64,000 bases of DNA from Torreya grandis (taxonomy: Eukaryota; Streptophyta; Pinopsida; Cupressales; Taxaceae), in contig JARHVA010001471.1 of the NCBI GenBank assembly GCA_037957365.1, positions 2,300,501 to 2,364,500 on the forward strand. Reading direction: 5' to 3'. Positions 38,103-49,930 of the stretch are shown here, piece after piece. The stretch's first letter is position 1; each line of letters opens with the position of its first letter. The notes beneath the pieces are model-generated. The model ran no database searches. It worked only from the letters and a program-made list of their open reading frames with translations, and was not told the DNA's origin. Both the position numbers and the translations under genes were made by a program.

Positions 38103-38111
38103 AAGGGAGGG
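38103..38111 (+). promoter_or_regulatory. Polypurine tract of the copia element
   Basis: AAGGGAGGG sits directly before the LTR start TGTTGGAAT, in the expected position for plus-strand DNA priming. Confidence 0.88.
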
Positions 38112-38519
38112 TGTTGGAATAATGAATATTTAAGCTTACCTAGGGTTAATAGGGTAAGTTATTTATTACCTAGGGTTAATTTTATTTACCTAGGTTAATT
38201 TTTTTATTGTTGAGAATCTCTCAACAATATATTTGTTCGTAGTATGTGAAAACAAATAGTTTGTTTTCTCTATTTTGTAATTACAAAAAATAGTTTGTTG
38301 TCATAAAACAAACTATTTGTATTATATGTACTTTACAATCTATGAGAAAATAATGAGAGATTAATGAGAGAATACAGAGAATTTATAGGATTTTCACCTA
38401 TTTTTTAGGTGTGAGAGATATATATTTTATTCTTTGATATTATTTGCAGGTTATTTGTTGTAGGTTCTTTCTCCTAGATTGATCCTGTGGATCCTGTGTA
38501 TCTCCTGATCATTCTTTCA
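38112..38519 (+). repeat. Copia 3' LTR
   Basis: 408 bp, from TGTTGGAATAATG to CATTCTTTCA, with standard TG...CA ends. It contains two strong inverted repeats: a 10-bp perfect hairpin with a 3-nt loop (38,206-38,215 / 38,219-38,228) and a 16-bp perfect inverted repeat (38,252-38,267 / 38,305-38,320). No matching 5' LTR was found. Confidence 0.9.
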
Positions 38520-38523
38520 GATT

Positions 38524-39290
38524 TAATGGGTATAATTAAATAATAACATCCCTTGAATATCAAGATAAAAACACCTGCACATGTCCTTAGAAAATCTTTT
38601 CATACAATGTTTTACCCTTTTAATTATGTAATGCACCAACTACCTTCCAAAGAGAAGTCCTTTCTATTTTTGTAAAAATAAAAAATGAATGTACAAAGGT
38701 ATATATGGATGAATTTATTGTGCATGGCAACTCTTTTCATAAAGCCTTACAAAATCTGGAAAAAAGTGTTGACTATGTGTGAACAACATCAGTTGTCTTT
38801 GAGCTATGAAAAATGTTCAATGATGGTAGATCAAGGTATTATCTTAGGCCATTATATTTTAGCTGATGGGATATAAATAGATCCTTAAAAATTAAGTCAT
38901 CTCAAAATTCCTTTAACCTAAGATACAAACTAATATCAAAATATTCCTAAGACATGCAAGGTATTATAGATGTTTCATTGAAGATTTTAACAAAATTGTA
39001 GCACCCATGTTCTCTTTGCTCACCAAGGATAGTGAATTTTTATGGTCTAAAAGATGTCAACAATAATCTTAAAATATGAATTAAAAAATTATATTTGATC
39101 CAATACTTAGGGGACCTAACTAAGAACAAACTTTCTATATTCCTACAAATGCTTCTAGTATTACATTAGGACTAGTTATTTGATATAAAGATGGAGGTAA
39201 GATGTATGATATCTATTACATGTCATGACCACTCAAACTTGATAACTTACATATTAATTATTGTTTAATCATTATTCATATGTATTAATA
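38524..39290 (+). pseudogene. Ty3/gypsy reverse transcriptase to RNase H fragment
   Basis: Immediately after the copia LTR the plus strand reads FNGYN, SLEYQDKNTCTCP, FSYNVLPF, LCNAPTTFQREVLSIF and KVYMDEFIVHGNSFHKAL. In the next frame come EQHQLSLSYEKCSMM, QGIILGHYILADGI, APMFSLLTKDSEFLWS and an RNase H start (YKDGGKMYDIYYMS). This is the middle of a gypsy RT beginning at the D-G-F-x-G-Y motif; the part before it is absent. The catalytic Y-M-D-D reads Y-M-D-E. Several stops and at least one frameshift are present. The RT N-terminus should lie left of the copia element but is not there. Confidence 0.85.
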
Positions 39291-42200
39291 ACTTTGAGAC
39301 ATATGAATCAATTTACATTTACATTATATTTATTTATATATGTTATTTCATTATATTCAGTTACTGTATTAGATTTATTCTAAGTTATACTATACAAGTA
39401 GTGCTAATGTCATTTTGCACGACTGCATGTGTTGCCTTGGAATGAGCTAGGTTAGAAAGTGGAATATGTTGTTTGTATTAAAGTGTAAGGCATATAAGTT
39501 TATACATATGGTAAAGTATAAATGAGATCAATACCTTGTACTGTGATACATATTTGTGTGTATCTTATGATTAGACCCATCTTGTATTATTTTCTTTGCT
39601 TTATACAGTGGATATGCTTCTTGATTAGTTAATTATTGTGTATATTTAATTTTTTGTTTATTATATTATTTATATTTATATTCCATTTTATTTTTTTAAA
39701 TCAATCAAGTATTGATATATGAGTGAAACAATTGACATTCCAACTAAAATGAGGCCTAAAGTATGGGCAACCAATTTATGAGGTTTAAACTACTAGAATA
39801 AAATTGATGTTAAAGGTTATTTTTATCTTTAAAATATTTTATGATGTTATTAAAACTAATTCATATTAAATTATAAGGTTTGGAGTACTTTTAATTATGG
39901 ATGCCATTTAAAATGGGGTCATGGTGTCATAGTAAAAGTCATTGAGACTTGACCATGACATAATATAGTACACAACTTTGAACTTACGTCATGATTATTT
40001 TAATCAAAGTCACATTAGACTTTGGTTAGGAAATAATTAAAATATTATTTTATTTATTTGGTTTAATTTCATACCTAATCAATGACTATTATTTTCTATA
40101 AGGTTGGGGGTTCATTTGATGCATGTGTTTTGGCATTCGAATGGGCTGGGAGTTAGATGGAGACAAGGGTTTGATCTTTCTTGGAATACATGTACTACTT
40201 TAGGCTTGGTGGAACTCTTTATTTTTAAATACACAATTATATTTTCAAGGGTGAAGAATTGGACTATTCTTCCAAATGAAACTCCAACTCGTGTAGTTAA
40301 AATGGAATTGTGGCGAATGGAAATGTGTGTATGGTGTGTGGCTTAGGAAGAAAGAATAAGATAGGAAAAAAGAGGAATAATAAGGTACTATTACATGGTT
40401 GATCATTTATAACAATAATTAAGTTCTATTTTTTATCTTTTTGTATAGTTAAAATGTGCAAATTTTATTATAGAGGGAAAATAATTTTATGCCTTAAAAT
40501 TCTTCCTAAAAGCCTTCATTCTATTTCTTATTTATAAAACAAGTTTTTATTGAAAAATGTGGTGGCCAAGGAAACCCTCTATTGGGTAAGGCCTAAATTT
40601 ATCTATTTTTCCCTTATATGTCATATAGATGATCTAAATTATTTGGTTTTACAGTTAAAATTAAACTAGATGTTGTATAGTGAATTCTCATGCTAGTTAT
40701 TTAGCTTTGCATATCTATTCTGGTCATTTTCAAGTATTTTTAATTGGTTGGTTGTTGTTAATCTAAACAACTATTTATTTTACTCTATTCGAGTTAATGT
40801 TTAATTTAATAGAACCTACCTTAATAAATGTTGAATACTATTGAGTTTCTATACTTTTTGGGTTATTTTTTTGGTGTTTGGTCTTTTTTATTGTGAAACC
40901 TTAGACTAAACCCAGGATCTCATTCATAATTTATCATGGATATAAATATTTATATCATGGACTTGATGTATAATAATATACTCCACTCTTTAACTGATTT
41001 TTGGTGTTGGTAGGTACTCACTATATAGTTGGTCTCATTTTTATTTAAAAAATACTTCTTTCCATTTTTTATTTTGCATATGTCTATCAAATTATTGCAA
41101 GCTTGGACTGTGTCTCCTTCATGTTGGCAACATATTTTGGAAACTCATTAAGATTCTTTTTTTAAAATATACATTTTTTTTAAAACCTCTGAATTACATT
41201 AGAGGCACTTGTAAGTGAATGATGGTGCCTACATGTTTTTTCTTAAATAGTTTTATTATCTATTAAGTATTTGTTCAAATCATTTGGTTATTATTGATTT
41301 GATTAAATTCTATCATGACCTATTATGAATGAATCTAAGTCATTAACATTAAGGGTTGTATTATTTTCATGATTGGTTACTAAAATCTTATTCAAATCAT
41401 TTGATTATACCATTTTAATAGTGAATTTAATTCATTACAATACTAGATAATTTTCTTATCATGCTTGGCATAGAAGATTACCTAAGTTGTTCATGCATGC
41501 CCTTTTATATTTATTGGTTGTCAAGTTATCTCATATGAAAATTAAAATAATATATAGATCGTGATTAGTTTTTTAATAGATTGATTTGGATTGCTATGTA
41601 CATACTTTCTCTTGTAAGGGGAACAAACTTTGCATGTTAATTCATTATGGTCTAAATACATAGTAATGTAGGAGATTTATTGTTAAACCTTAGTTTTATA
41701 TTGACAAGTAAAATTTATTTTGCTTACCAATAAAAATATATTGTGAGAATACTTTTCATTCTTCCTTTAATGAATTATCCTTGTTCTATTTAAAATGTGT
41801 AACCATAATATGACATTAATATATTGATTACTGGTTATAAGTTAGCATAAGAGATTTTTTGATTTTGTTTGGCTCATTTGTGAGTTGTGTTTTAAATATG
41901 AGTATAATAAATATTTATATTATTATTGCATAATTATAATTGTCCTATATTTATAATATATAAAATAAGTGAGAATTATTTATGTGAGGTTCACCTGATT
42001 AATCAAGGTGGTCACCCATCTATGACATTAGTTTCATTTTTATGGTTGTAGCAGTTTCTTTATTTGATTAAGATAGTTGTTTTGGAGTTTGTTAATTTAG
42101 TAAAACTATAGTGTACAACTATATTTTTGGGAATGATTTCCTTTCATTTTTGGATTAATTAATTTCACTTAGTTTTGTGTGGAAATTGACTCCTTTCCTT

Positions 42201-43854
42201 GTTTATGTTATAAGATGAATCCATTGTTTAGTAAACATGATCAATTGGTTGGAAAACATGTGAAAGTCATTTGGATTTTATTTATTTAAATTTTTTATAT
42301 ATGGATATATAATAAAATATGATTATCTCTTTTTATTTAAAATGAATGAATAATAGCTTATTTTATACTATAAAACATTATTGGTAAATAATTTGGTGTC
42401 CCAACCATTATAATTGTTATATGGTCAATTTAACTTGATATTATATGAAATCCTTAGTTGTAGTAGTTTGTTAACAATTGTAACATTTAATGTTTTTTGA
42501 ATTAAGTTTAATTTTATTGGTATATTTATTTATTAAGTATTTAAGGATACAATTGGCTAAATGATGGATCTTTTATTTTTGGAGTATAAATTGTTCTTAT
42601 TCGTTTTTATATTGAAATTATTCCTTCTCAATAATTTCACATTTGAGTTAATATTAATGTGTGGTCTTTATTAATTTGTATTAAATTTGTCTATATAATA
42701 ATTTATAAATTAATGTTGATAGTAATTTGCTTATTAATATGAGATCTCATATGATTATTGATAAATTAATCTAATTACAAAATAGGAGATACAAAGTGTT
42801 ATTATCTTTTGATTTTGTTATTTTTAAAATAGTAAGGTGATTATATCATAATATAATCTCATAAATTCATCCATTAATATACATACCAAGTTTTATTTGA
42901 TCAATTGTGGTCCATATGAATGCATGGTTGTATGAGTATATTCCTAGTTAAAAATAGACCACTATTAGATAAGTAGTGCTAATTTATTTATGTAGTATGA
43001 TATCCATGTGTAAATATAATTTTGAATACTTTATTTAGATCCATTTTAACATGTGTATAATATTTATTAACCCTTATTATATGGTTATAATTATTAACAT
43101 AGTTTATGTAGAATAAGTAATGATGGATTAAAATTTGAAGGTGGGAACTAACTTCATTTTGGACCCCAGTAAAAGACCCAAGGCCAAATCACCTAGTTAT
43201 CTTCATAAAATATAAGTATATTCCATGAGAAACATACTAAAATTAAATTCAAAACATAATTATGTTTGATTTAATTTTAATAATGTGGTTAAATGACATC
43301 TCTAATTAGAATCTGACCTAGCTTCTATGAGAATAATGTCATCTTACTAAGGATTTTAATGTATAGTGAATTATCACATTACTTATCTTCATTACAAAAT
43401 GGGAAAATTTTATATTATTGGTTGTATATAAAAAATTAAAATTAATTGTTTAGATATGTATTAAAAATTCTAAAAATGGACATCACAGTTTCACTACTAG
43501 TCTTAATGTAATCAACAACCTCATTTAAGGTTTGTGAATAACATTTTTAGGTTGTCTTATATTAAAGGAAATATCATAATATTTTGATATGTAAAATTTT
43601 AGAACCCTTCTTATAATTTGTATACATACACTCATAATCATAATATATTTCCTTTATTAAGATATAATTAATGAGTTATCTCTAGTCAATGTTCCTAGTT
43701 GACTGGATTTTTATTAGAATTTGATCTCAATAACCATTGAAGTTAAATTTTTTGGATTGAATTTCAAAGGTTATGTCATGTGGTTTCAAATCCTCATTAA
43801 ACCCTAATGGAACTTTTGAAATATCTAGTTGAATTTGTGTTAATGTTTCTCAAG
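39291..43854. other. AT-rich DNA, no gene recognised
   Basis: About 4.5 kb with no readable domain. It lies between a gypsy RT/RNase H fragment and a gypsy gag start, both on the plus strand, so it may include a long LTR or leader, but I found no LTR ends or primer site. Confidence 0.4.
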
Positions 43855-44330
43855 ATGGTGAAAACTAGAGCTAACAAGGAAGTCAAGAATGTTGTAAGTG
43901 ATTTAGTTGATAATCATGGTCAGAATGAGCATGAAATATTTGATGTTGATCATAATATTTGTGATTTTTAGGATCATGACAACCTTAAAAATAACATTCT
44001 TGATTATTATAATGTTATTATTATTTACATTTTGGCTTCACTGTATAATATTAAAGTGCAAATGGAAGGGTACAGTCAAAGTTTGAACCAAATATAAAAT
44101 ATACAAGAATATGAACATGAATAAGAGACTTTATAAATGAATCTAAGATAACAATAATTTGATCTTCCCATCATGAAGGAGCTTAAAAATATTCCTCCTC
44201 TTACATTCTCATATGGAGATATTGGGGATGTTACTGAGGCATGGTTGATTAACTTGTCCAAATATTTTACTTTATATAAAATGTGCTCCAAAATAAAAGT
44301 TCACATAGGAGCATAATAGATACAAATGGA
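43855..44330 (+). pseudogene. Ty3/gypsy gag, N-terminal part, decayed
   Basis: Starts ATG GTG AAA ACT AGA (MVKTRANKEVKN), a start typical of gypsy gag. It continues through NHGQNEHEIFDVDHNI and NIKVQMEGYSQSLNQI to the gag-like block LKNIPPLTFSYGDIGDVTEA, then WLINLSKYFTLYKM, then CSKIKVHIGA. The 'P-P-x-F-x-G-x-x-x-x-x-x-x-x-W-L-x-x-x-x-x-Y-F' spacing is that of retrotransposon gag. Stops begin about 38 codons in. No protease or pol follows on the same strand within the next kilobases. Confidence 0.55.
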
Positions 44331-46087
44331 AACGTAACTAATCTATAAATCAATTATAACTTAGAGAAAATAAATCATACTTACATTTTTTATTGTTGAT
44401 ACATTATATATTTGGGGTCATGACCAAGATGGATTTACTAGGCCTAACCAAGGGATCTCTTACCATAATAATATTACTAGAGAGGGTTCTAAAGCCTCTA
44501 GTCAAGAAAAAATATGCAATAACCATAGTTAGGTCCTATGTTTTCATATTCACAAAAGTATAATCCAAGGTAAAGTAAATTCTAATCTAGTACTCACCAA
44601 ATCTTGTGGCACAAAGTGGGGGTAATAAACATAAAAAATAAACATGCATAGAAGATATATACTTTCATCAATGTATAGGAAATCATAATACATGGGTGGG
44701 GAGTACAAATTAAAATATATCTACTCTTATAAAGGAGTAACAAAGTTAAGAATACTTACCTTTGAAGATAAACATGTCAAGCCTCAATCTCTCCCTTGGC
44801 CAATTTATTTCACAAGAGGTTGTTATAGTACATAATGATAACAAAGATAAGTCATCTCTAGGCCACAAAACTTATCTATGCATCCAAAACACTTGTCCAC
44901 AAATATCCAAAGAAAGTATTGAAACCCTAAGTTATGCTCCTTAATTAGAATAGTGGATAAGTAGATGCATAATATAAAATTATTCTTCTTCTCTTTCTAA
45001 ATAAATGATTAAATGATTGGGTATATATAGATGAATCTAACCCTAAACCTTTCCAAAAGTTTAGCCAATAGGTTCAGTACAATTGACTCTATATCATTAT
45101 TGATAAAAAAAATTAGGTCTTGGTATAGGTTAGATAGGGGCTGACATAGACCCTGAATGAGTTTTATTAATTATATTATAGGGTCGATGGGGTTGACAAT
45201 GTAACATAAACCATTAGAAAAGGTTTTAGGCTTAGGGAAGGGCTAATGAAAGTGGAAAATGACTAGAAGAGAGTGAAAAAGAGTATGAAAAGCTTAGGGT
45301 AGTGTTTTAAGAGAAGGTTATATTGATATAAAGTGGTGGTATAGGAATCAAAATGCTATAAAACACTAATGGTCTACCCACCCCCTTCCTGGTGCACCCC
45401 TTAAGACATGCACTCAAAGAGTTTAAGACTGAACCAGTTCTTATAAGAGAGAGGCATAAATAATTGATAATTTTTTTAAAAATATTTTGTGTATACATAT
45501 GCCCCACTCAAATCTCATTATGTGTTACTTAGGTACAATAGGAGATGGTGCCTTGATAAAATAACATAGTAACACACAATGCTAAAGCTAAAAAATTGTA
45601 GTATTTTAAGGCATAAAATAACTAAAAGTAAATGATAAAAATGGAAATAAAAAAATAAAAGTAATGTATGAGTACCTTGAATTACATTTATCACTAGATG
45701 GTTGTTTATTGTGTTTCTTGTTTTGATCACGAAGGGTGTAGAGACTACTTTTGACAAACCTAAGGATATAAAACTAAAGAGAAAAAACAAATAAACGTAG
45801 AAAAACGAATATAAATGACATAGTGTAGATGAGATATAATCTTAAAGTTAGTAATATGGGATGACAAATTCTAAGTTAGGACTAAATTGTCAAGTCAAAT
45901 TTTAGATTAAATAGGGTACTCAAAAAGCCAAGGCTACTAAATATTGAAAAAATCAAACAAGTAAAACTTAAGTAAGAATGGAAAACTCACCAAGTCAAAC
46001 CAAGGATACAAGTCAAAAATGATAATAAAAAATCAATGTGAAAGTAGTTAAAATCCTTAATTAAACAAATATGTAAAAACAAATGGT

Positions 46088-46225
46088 AAAACAACATTGA
46101 TGAGTAAGTAGTAACAATCCTTATTCAGTCATCAATGAAAAAAGTGCATAAATAGGAAAACAACATTGATGAGTGAGAAGTAACAAACCAACCTCACTCA
46201 ATAATGGAAAAATAACATGAAAGGT
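46088..46225. repeat. Tandem repeat, 2 x about 69 bp
   Basis: AAAACAACATTGATGAGT starts both units (46,088 and 46,157), with diverged remainders ending in similar AATGAAA/AATGGAAAAA stretches. Confidence 0.6.
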
Positions 46226-46681
46226 ATAAATTGACTCATGTGTCCAAAAAAATGGGTTAAATTAATAGAAAATAGTTAAAAAAAAAACAAAGAAAGTATA
46301 TAAATATAAAGCCATGGTGTAAAAGAATAATCCCTAGTTACTCAAGTGTATTATTTTGTTCTAAGGATAGATAAAATTGAAACAAATTAGTGTTATCATG
46401 TGTTTAATATTTGAATAATAAGGAACATATACGTGGGAAAACATATTCAGAATCACACTTACCTATCAATGGAGAAAATGAAATGGTTGGAGGGGAGATG
46501 AAAGAAAAATCAAGGTAGAGAAACTCTTTACTAAAGTCAAGACACTCGAATTAGGTTTGTCAAAACCAGAGGAATTTTGAGATTAAGGACTCTGAATAAC
46601 CTCTAGTTACACAAATATTTGGTAAATAAAATAATTATTAATATCATCCAATGAAGGCTATATGCATTAAAACTAAAATAG

Positions 46682-46776
46682 ACCTACCTTCTCACAATGT
46701 GTTTCTCATTCCTTAGGACCCCTTACAGAGTCATCAGTCTACTGTGAAGATTGGGTACTTGTGTGAGAAGGTAGGT
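46682..46776. repeat. Perfect 15-bp inverted repeat, 65-bp loop
   Basis: ACCTACCTTCTCACA at 46,682-46,696 is exactly complementary to TGTGAGAAGGTAGGT at 46,762-46,776. The enclosed segment is relatively GC-rich for the region. Confidence 0.85.
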
Positions 46777-47470
46777 ATCACCATTTTTTTTAAGTCTCCT
46801 ATTCTAATCTACTAGCCTAATGTACCATAATGGACCTCATCTCTATCATGAGGCCAATTGTGGAGTTTTATCTTCAATTAGATATAGGAGATGTTCTGTT
46901 AATAACATATTTTAGTGTTATTTTCAATTTTGACTTTGCATGTTGCCTTTTTATCATTTCCTTTTATCTCAAATTATTTGTCTTTTAAATTTTTTTATTA
47001 TATATTTTTATATTCCTCTTCCATATGGATTTATACAACCAAACATGGGTGCTAAAGATTACTATCATTTAAAAATTTTGGACTTGGTTGCTAAGATAGA
47101 AAACTTAGAGAGCATGATGTCTAAGGGTCTTATTAAATTAGGTGAATTAAAAATCCTATATTGACTTCAACCTTAATTTATTCAAAGTGGAATGAGAGGA
47201 AAGGAAATCAAGAGGAATCAAATGTGAAACAATTTGAACTACTTCAAATTGTAAAATGTGACAAAGGGGAAAATAGGATACAATGACAGTGAAGTGTGAT
47301 TCCTTATCATAAGAATGAGGAAAGTTTAGGAAAACATGCTAACACTTTATTGTTGTGAAAATTTTATCTACAAAAGAAGTAAAAAATAAATCTATGAACA
47401 AAGGGTCATAAATTTGTAACCATTGCGAGAACATTCTAAAAAAAAAGAATATTGAATTAAAGATGGTGAT

Positions 47471-47760
47471 TTTATGAGGAAGGCCTGGTCTTATCCATGG
47501 TCTTATACTATAACTCATAAAGGAGAAACACAAGGTGGTATGAAAAGTGTGTGAAAAATAAAGGAAAAATATGGTATTTATGAGTAAGGCCAGGTCCTAT
47601 CCATTGTCTTACAATACAACTCACAAAATAAAAACACACAGGGTAAAAAAAATATTATAAAGTAAAGAAACAATGAGAATAAAAGGAAATCATGAGGAAG
47701 ACTAGTTCTTATCCATATTTTCACAACACAACTCATGAGAATAGAGAAACCAAAGGACCA
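47471..47760. repeat. Tandem repeat, 3 copies of about 110 bp
   Basis: Each unit begins with ATGAGGAAGGCCTGGTCTTA or a variant, followed by TCCAT-GTCTTA and AACTCA. Starts are near 47,474, 47,580 and 47,692; the last copy is partial. Confidence 0.75.
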
Positions 47761-47944
47761 ACAAAAGGAACTAAGGTTTGCAGAAAGAGAAGCTATTGTA
47801 AAAGGTGAGAGTTGTGTAGATATCCTACAATAAGTATTAGAAGGATAACATATAGAAAGCATGATAATAAGGGAAAGATATAAATAAAATAATTCTTTAA
47901 AAATTATCCATTCTTGGGTTATTTAAAAATATGGACTTTATTAG

Positions 47945-48135
47945 GTTAAAGGAGATAGGTGTTAAGACCAGGGATATCTTTGACTAAACAAGGCCCCCAC
48001 CATTTTTGGGTGTATTTGCCTTCTTTGTCAGTGTGTAGTCAAATATAAGGACAAAATCACCAAAATTAAAATTTTGGACTTTAACCCTTTTTTTATTTTT
48101 ATATCCCAAATTTTCACCCTTGGAAGATTGTTCAA
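47945..48135 (-). pseudogene. Gypsy integrase C-terminal scrap
   Basis: The minus strand reads KGENLGYKNKKRVKVQNFNF, GDFVLIFDYTLTKKANTPKN, which matches the 'F-x-x-G-D-x-V-L' end domain of plant gypsy integrases. Upstream parts of the integrase (48,136-48,640) are not readable with confidence. Confidence 0.5.
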
Positions 48136-48647
48136 ACCTTCCAAATTTGAGGTAACATAGAGAAAATCCTAGATTATGAGAGACCTTTAGGTGGATTAAA
48201 TATCTAGGTTATATGGCTAACTCCCCTTGATGTATGACTTAGGCTCATTCACTAATATATAAACTTATTAGGAAAATATAGAGAATCCTAATCTAATGGA
48301 GGTGATGCACCAAAACATTTAACCACTACCAACTAAATACATGTGCACACCAACCATGAGACTAACCTGAACAAACACTACTCCTAATCTAACTCTCTAC
48401 ATCAACGCTTCATTATGGAGGCTCTGATATATGTTTGGGATAGGAGGATTATTCAATAGGTCATATAATGAGACTAAGTTAGAGGTTTATCTATGATGTC
48501 TCCAAGGTGATCAAGGATGTTGATGAGGTGTCGTGTGTGCTAGAATGACAATAACAAAATGTGTTTCAATGAGCTTCAGTGTTATTACATAGTTCTTTAG
48601 TGTTTGACTTAGTGAGATGATTTATGGATGTTATTGATGGTATGGAC

Positions 48648-49930
48648 TGTAGACACCTAATACTAGCCATTGATAACCTCAAAATAGGCTTTTGACCAAT
48701 TTCCACCAAAGTGCACAATTTGGCTTAAAAACACTAAAATGCATTAAATGAGTTGAAATTGATATATTTAAGTGCTAATTTTATCTAGACTATCATTAAA
48801 TGGGGTAATGTAATTTATGGGCTAGCTAACTTTGATTATATCATTTTGAGTAAAAATGCTAATTTTGTACCTGAGTGCTCTAGATTTTTCTTTTTTGTCA
48901 AATCTCTTTCATGAGATACGTGCCTTTGTTATTTGGTATTGGGAACATCCTAAATGGGATAATAGATCCAATTCATTTGAAATTGACTTCCAATTCCAAT
49001 CCAATCAAATTTTGGACTCATAACAAGATTTTTTGACCAATTTGATTAATTTGTGCAGCAAGAGCCAAAATTTGCACTAAAGTTGACTAATAATTTTTTA
49101 GGATAATTAAACCAAATTAGGGCCTTAATTTAATTTTTCATGGAATTTTTTGAATAAATCTTTATTAAAAATTTATTTCTATTAACTGCATCATCAAGTG
49201 ACATCATCATATAGGGTGGCATCCATAAGCCATAAATGCACAAAATATCAAGAGTATGGGTCTCCCATGCCTCATTAACACCCTCCATTCCTATTCAATA
49301 CCCCTCTATCCCAAATATTAATGAGGATATTTATATAATAAATTTAATATTTAGATTTATTCATGGCCACACATCTCAATCTTGAGATGGATGGTCATGG
49401 CTGATCCTCAAACCCTTTCAAAAATATATAAATAGGAGGCCTTGCTTATTGAATTTTAATCTCTTTTATGAAAAACTTATAATTCACAAATGCATTAAAA
49501 AATAATTGCATCTTAGTGTTATAATTCTAAATTTTTGAGCCAAGCCAAAGTCAAAAGTGTCAAGAGGAGATGAAGGTAGCCACACTCCATTAAAGAAGAT
49601 CTCTTGAAGCACAAGCCGAGAAAGCTAAAGAAGGAGCCTTTTGTAGAAAAAAAGGATTTGGTAATAAATTATTGTTTTGTTTTCATATTTATTATTTTTT
49701 TCCATTTTTAGTTGTGTTCTCAAATGGCTTTCCCTCACTAAGCTCTCCCTAGTAACTAGGCCTAGAGATGTATGCTAGCTAGTGTGTTGGTTTTTCAAAT
49801 TGATTTCATTTTGTCACTAATAAGATAATAAAACCTATCTTAAGTTAAATTCATAGTTAACATAATTTCATTCCCTGTGGGATGATCTTCATGAGAGTGT
49901 ACTCCACAAACTTTTTTGTGTTTCATAGTT
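48648..49930 (+). repeat. Gypsy LTR, about 1.3 kb, solo or 5' LTR
   Basis: Starts TGTAGACACC and contains CCATTGATAACCTC, AGGCTTTTGACCA and ACACTAAAATGCATTAAATG in the same order as bases 102 to 1 on the minus strand. A TATA box lies at 49,425. Near the right end ATTCCCTGTGGGATGATC resembles the conserved end of plant gypsy LTRs; the exact end is uncertain, and no primer binding site is readable after it. It could be a solo LTR or the 5' LTR of the plus-strand element at 53-56 kb. Confidence 0.65.
49425..49435 (+). promoter_or_regulatory. TATA box inside the LTR
   Basis: TATATAAATAG followed by GAGGCC, about 780 bp from the LTR start, a typical place for the U3/R boundary promoter of a plant LTR. 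Confidence 0.65.

Larger units (their letters stand above)
34290..38519 (+). mobile_element. Ty1/copia retrotransposon, lacking the 5' LTR
   Basis: Gag, protease, integrase, reverse transcriptase and RNase H occur in copia order, followed by a polypurine tract and a 408-bp 3' LTR. The 5' LTR, primer site and about the first hundred residues of gag are missing; the sequence just left of 34,290 is unrelated AT-rich DNA. Three frameshifts, all in the integrase, and about a dozen stops make it defective. It is the least decayed element in the window, hence probably the youngest. Its right end sits inside a gypsy RT domain. Confidence 0.93.
44331..47944. other. Non-coding, repeat-bearing region
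   Basis: No domain recognised. It contains two small tandem repeat clusters and a 15-bp inverted repeat, listed separately. The part next to the integrase tail at 47,945 is plausibly the 3' untranslated region of a minus-strand gypsy element, by analogy with 103-2,485. Confidence 0.4.

Noticed and set aside
39219..43854. TGTCATGACC at 39,219 considered as the start of a long gypsy LTR leading to the gag start at 43,855.
   Set aside because: The bases at 39,219 still read as RNase H (IYYMS, stop, PLKL) in frame, and no primer binding site precedes the gag start.
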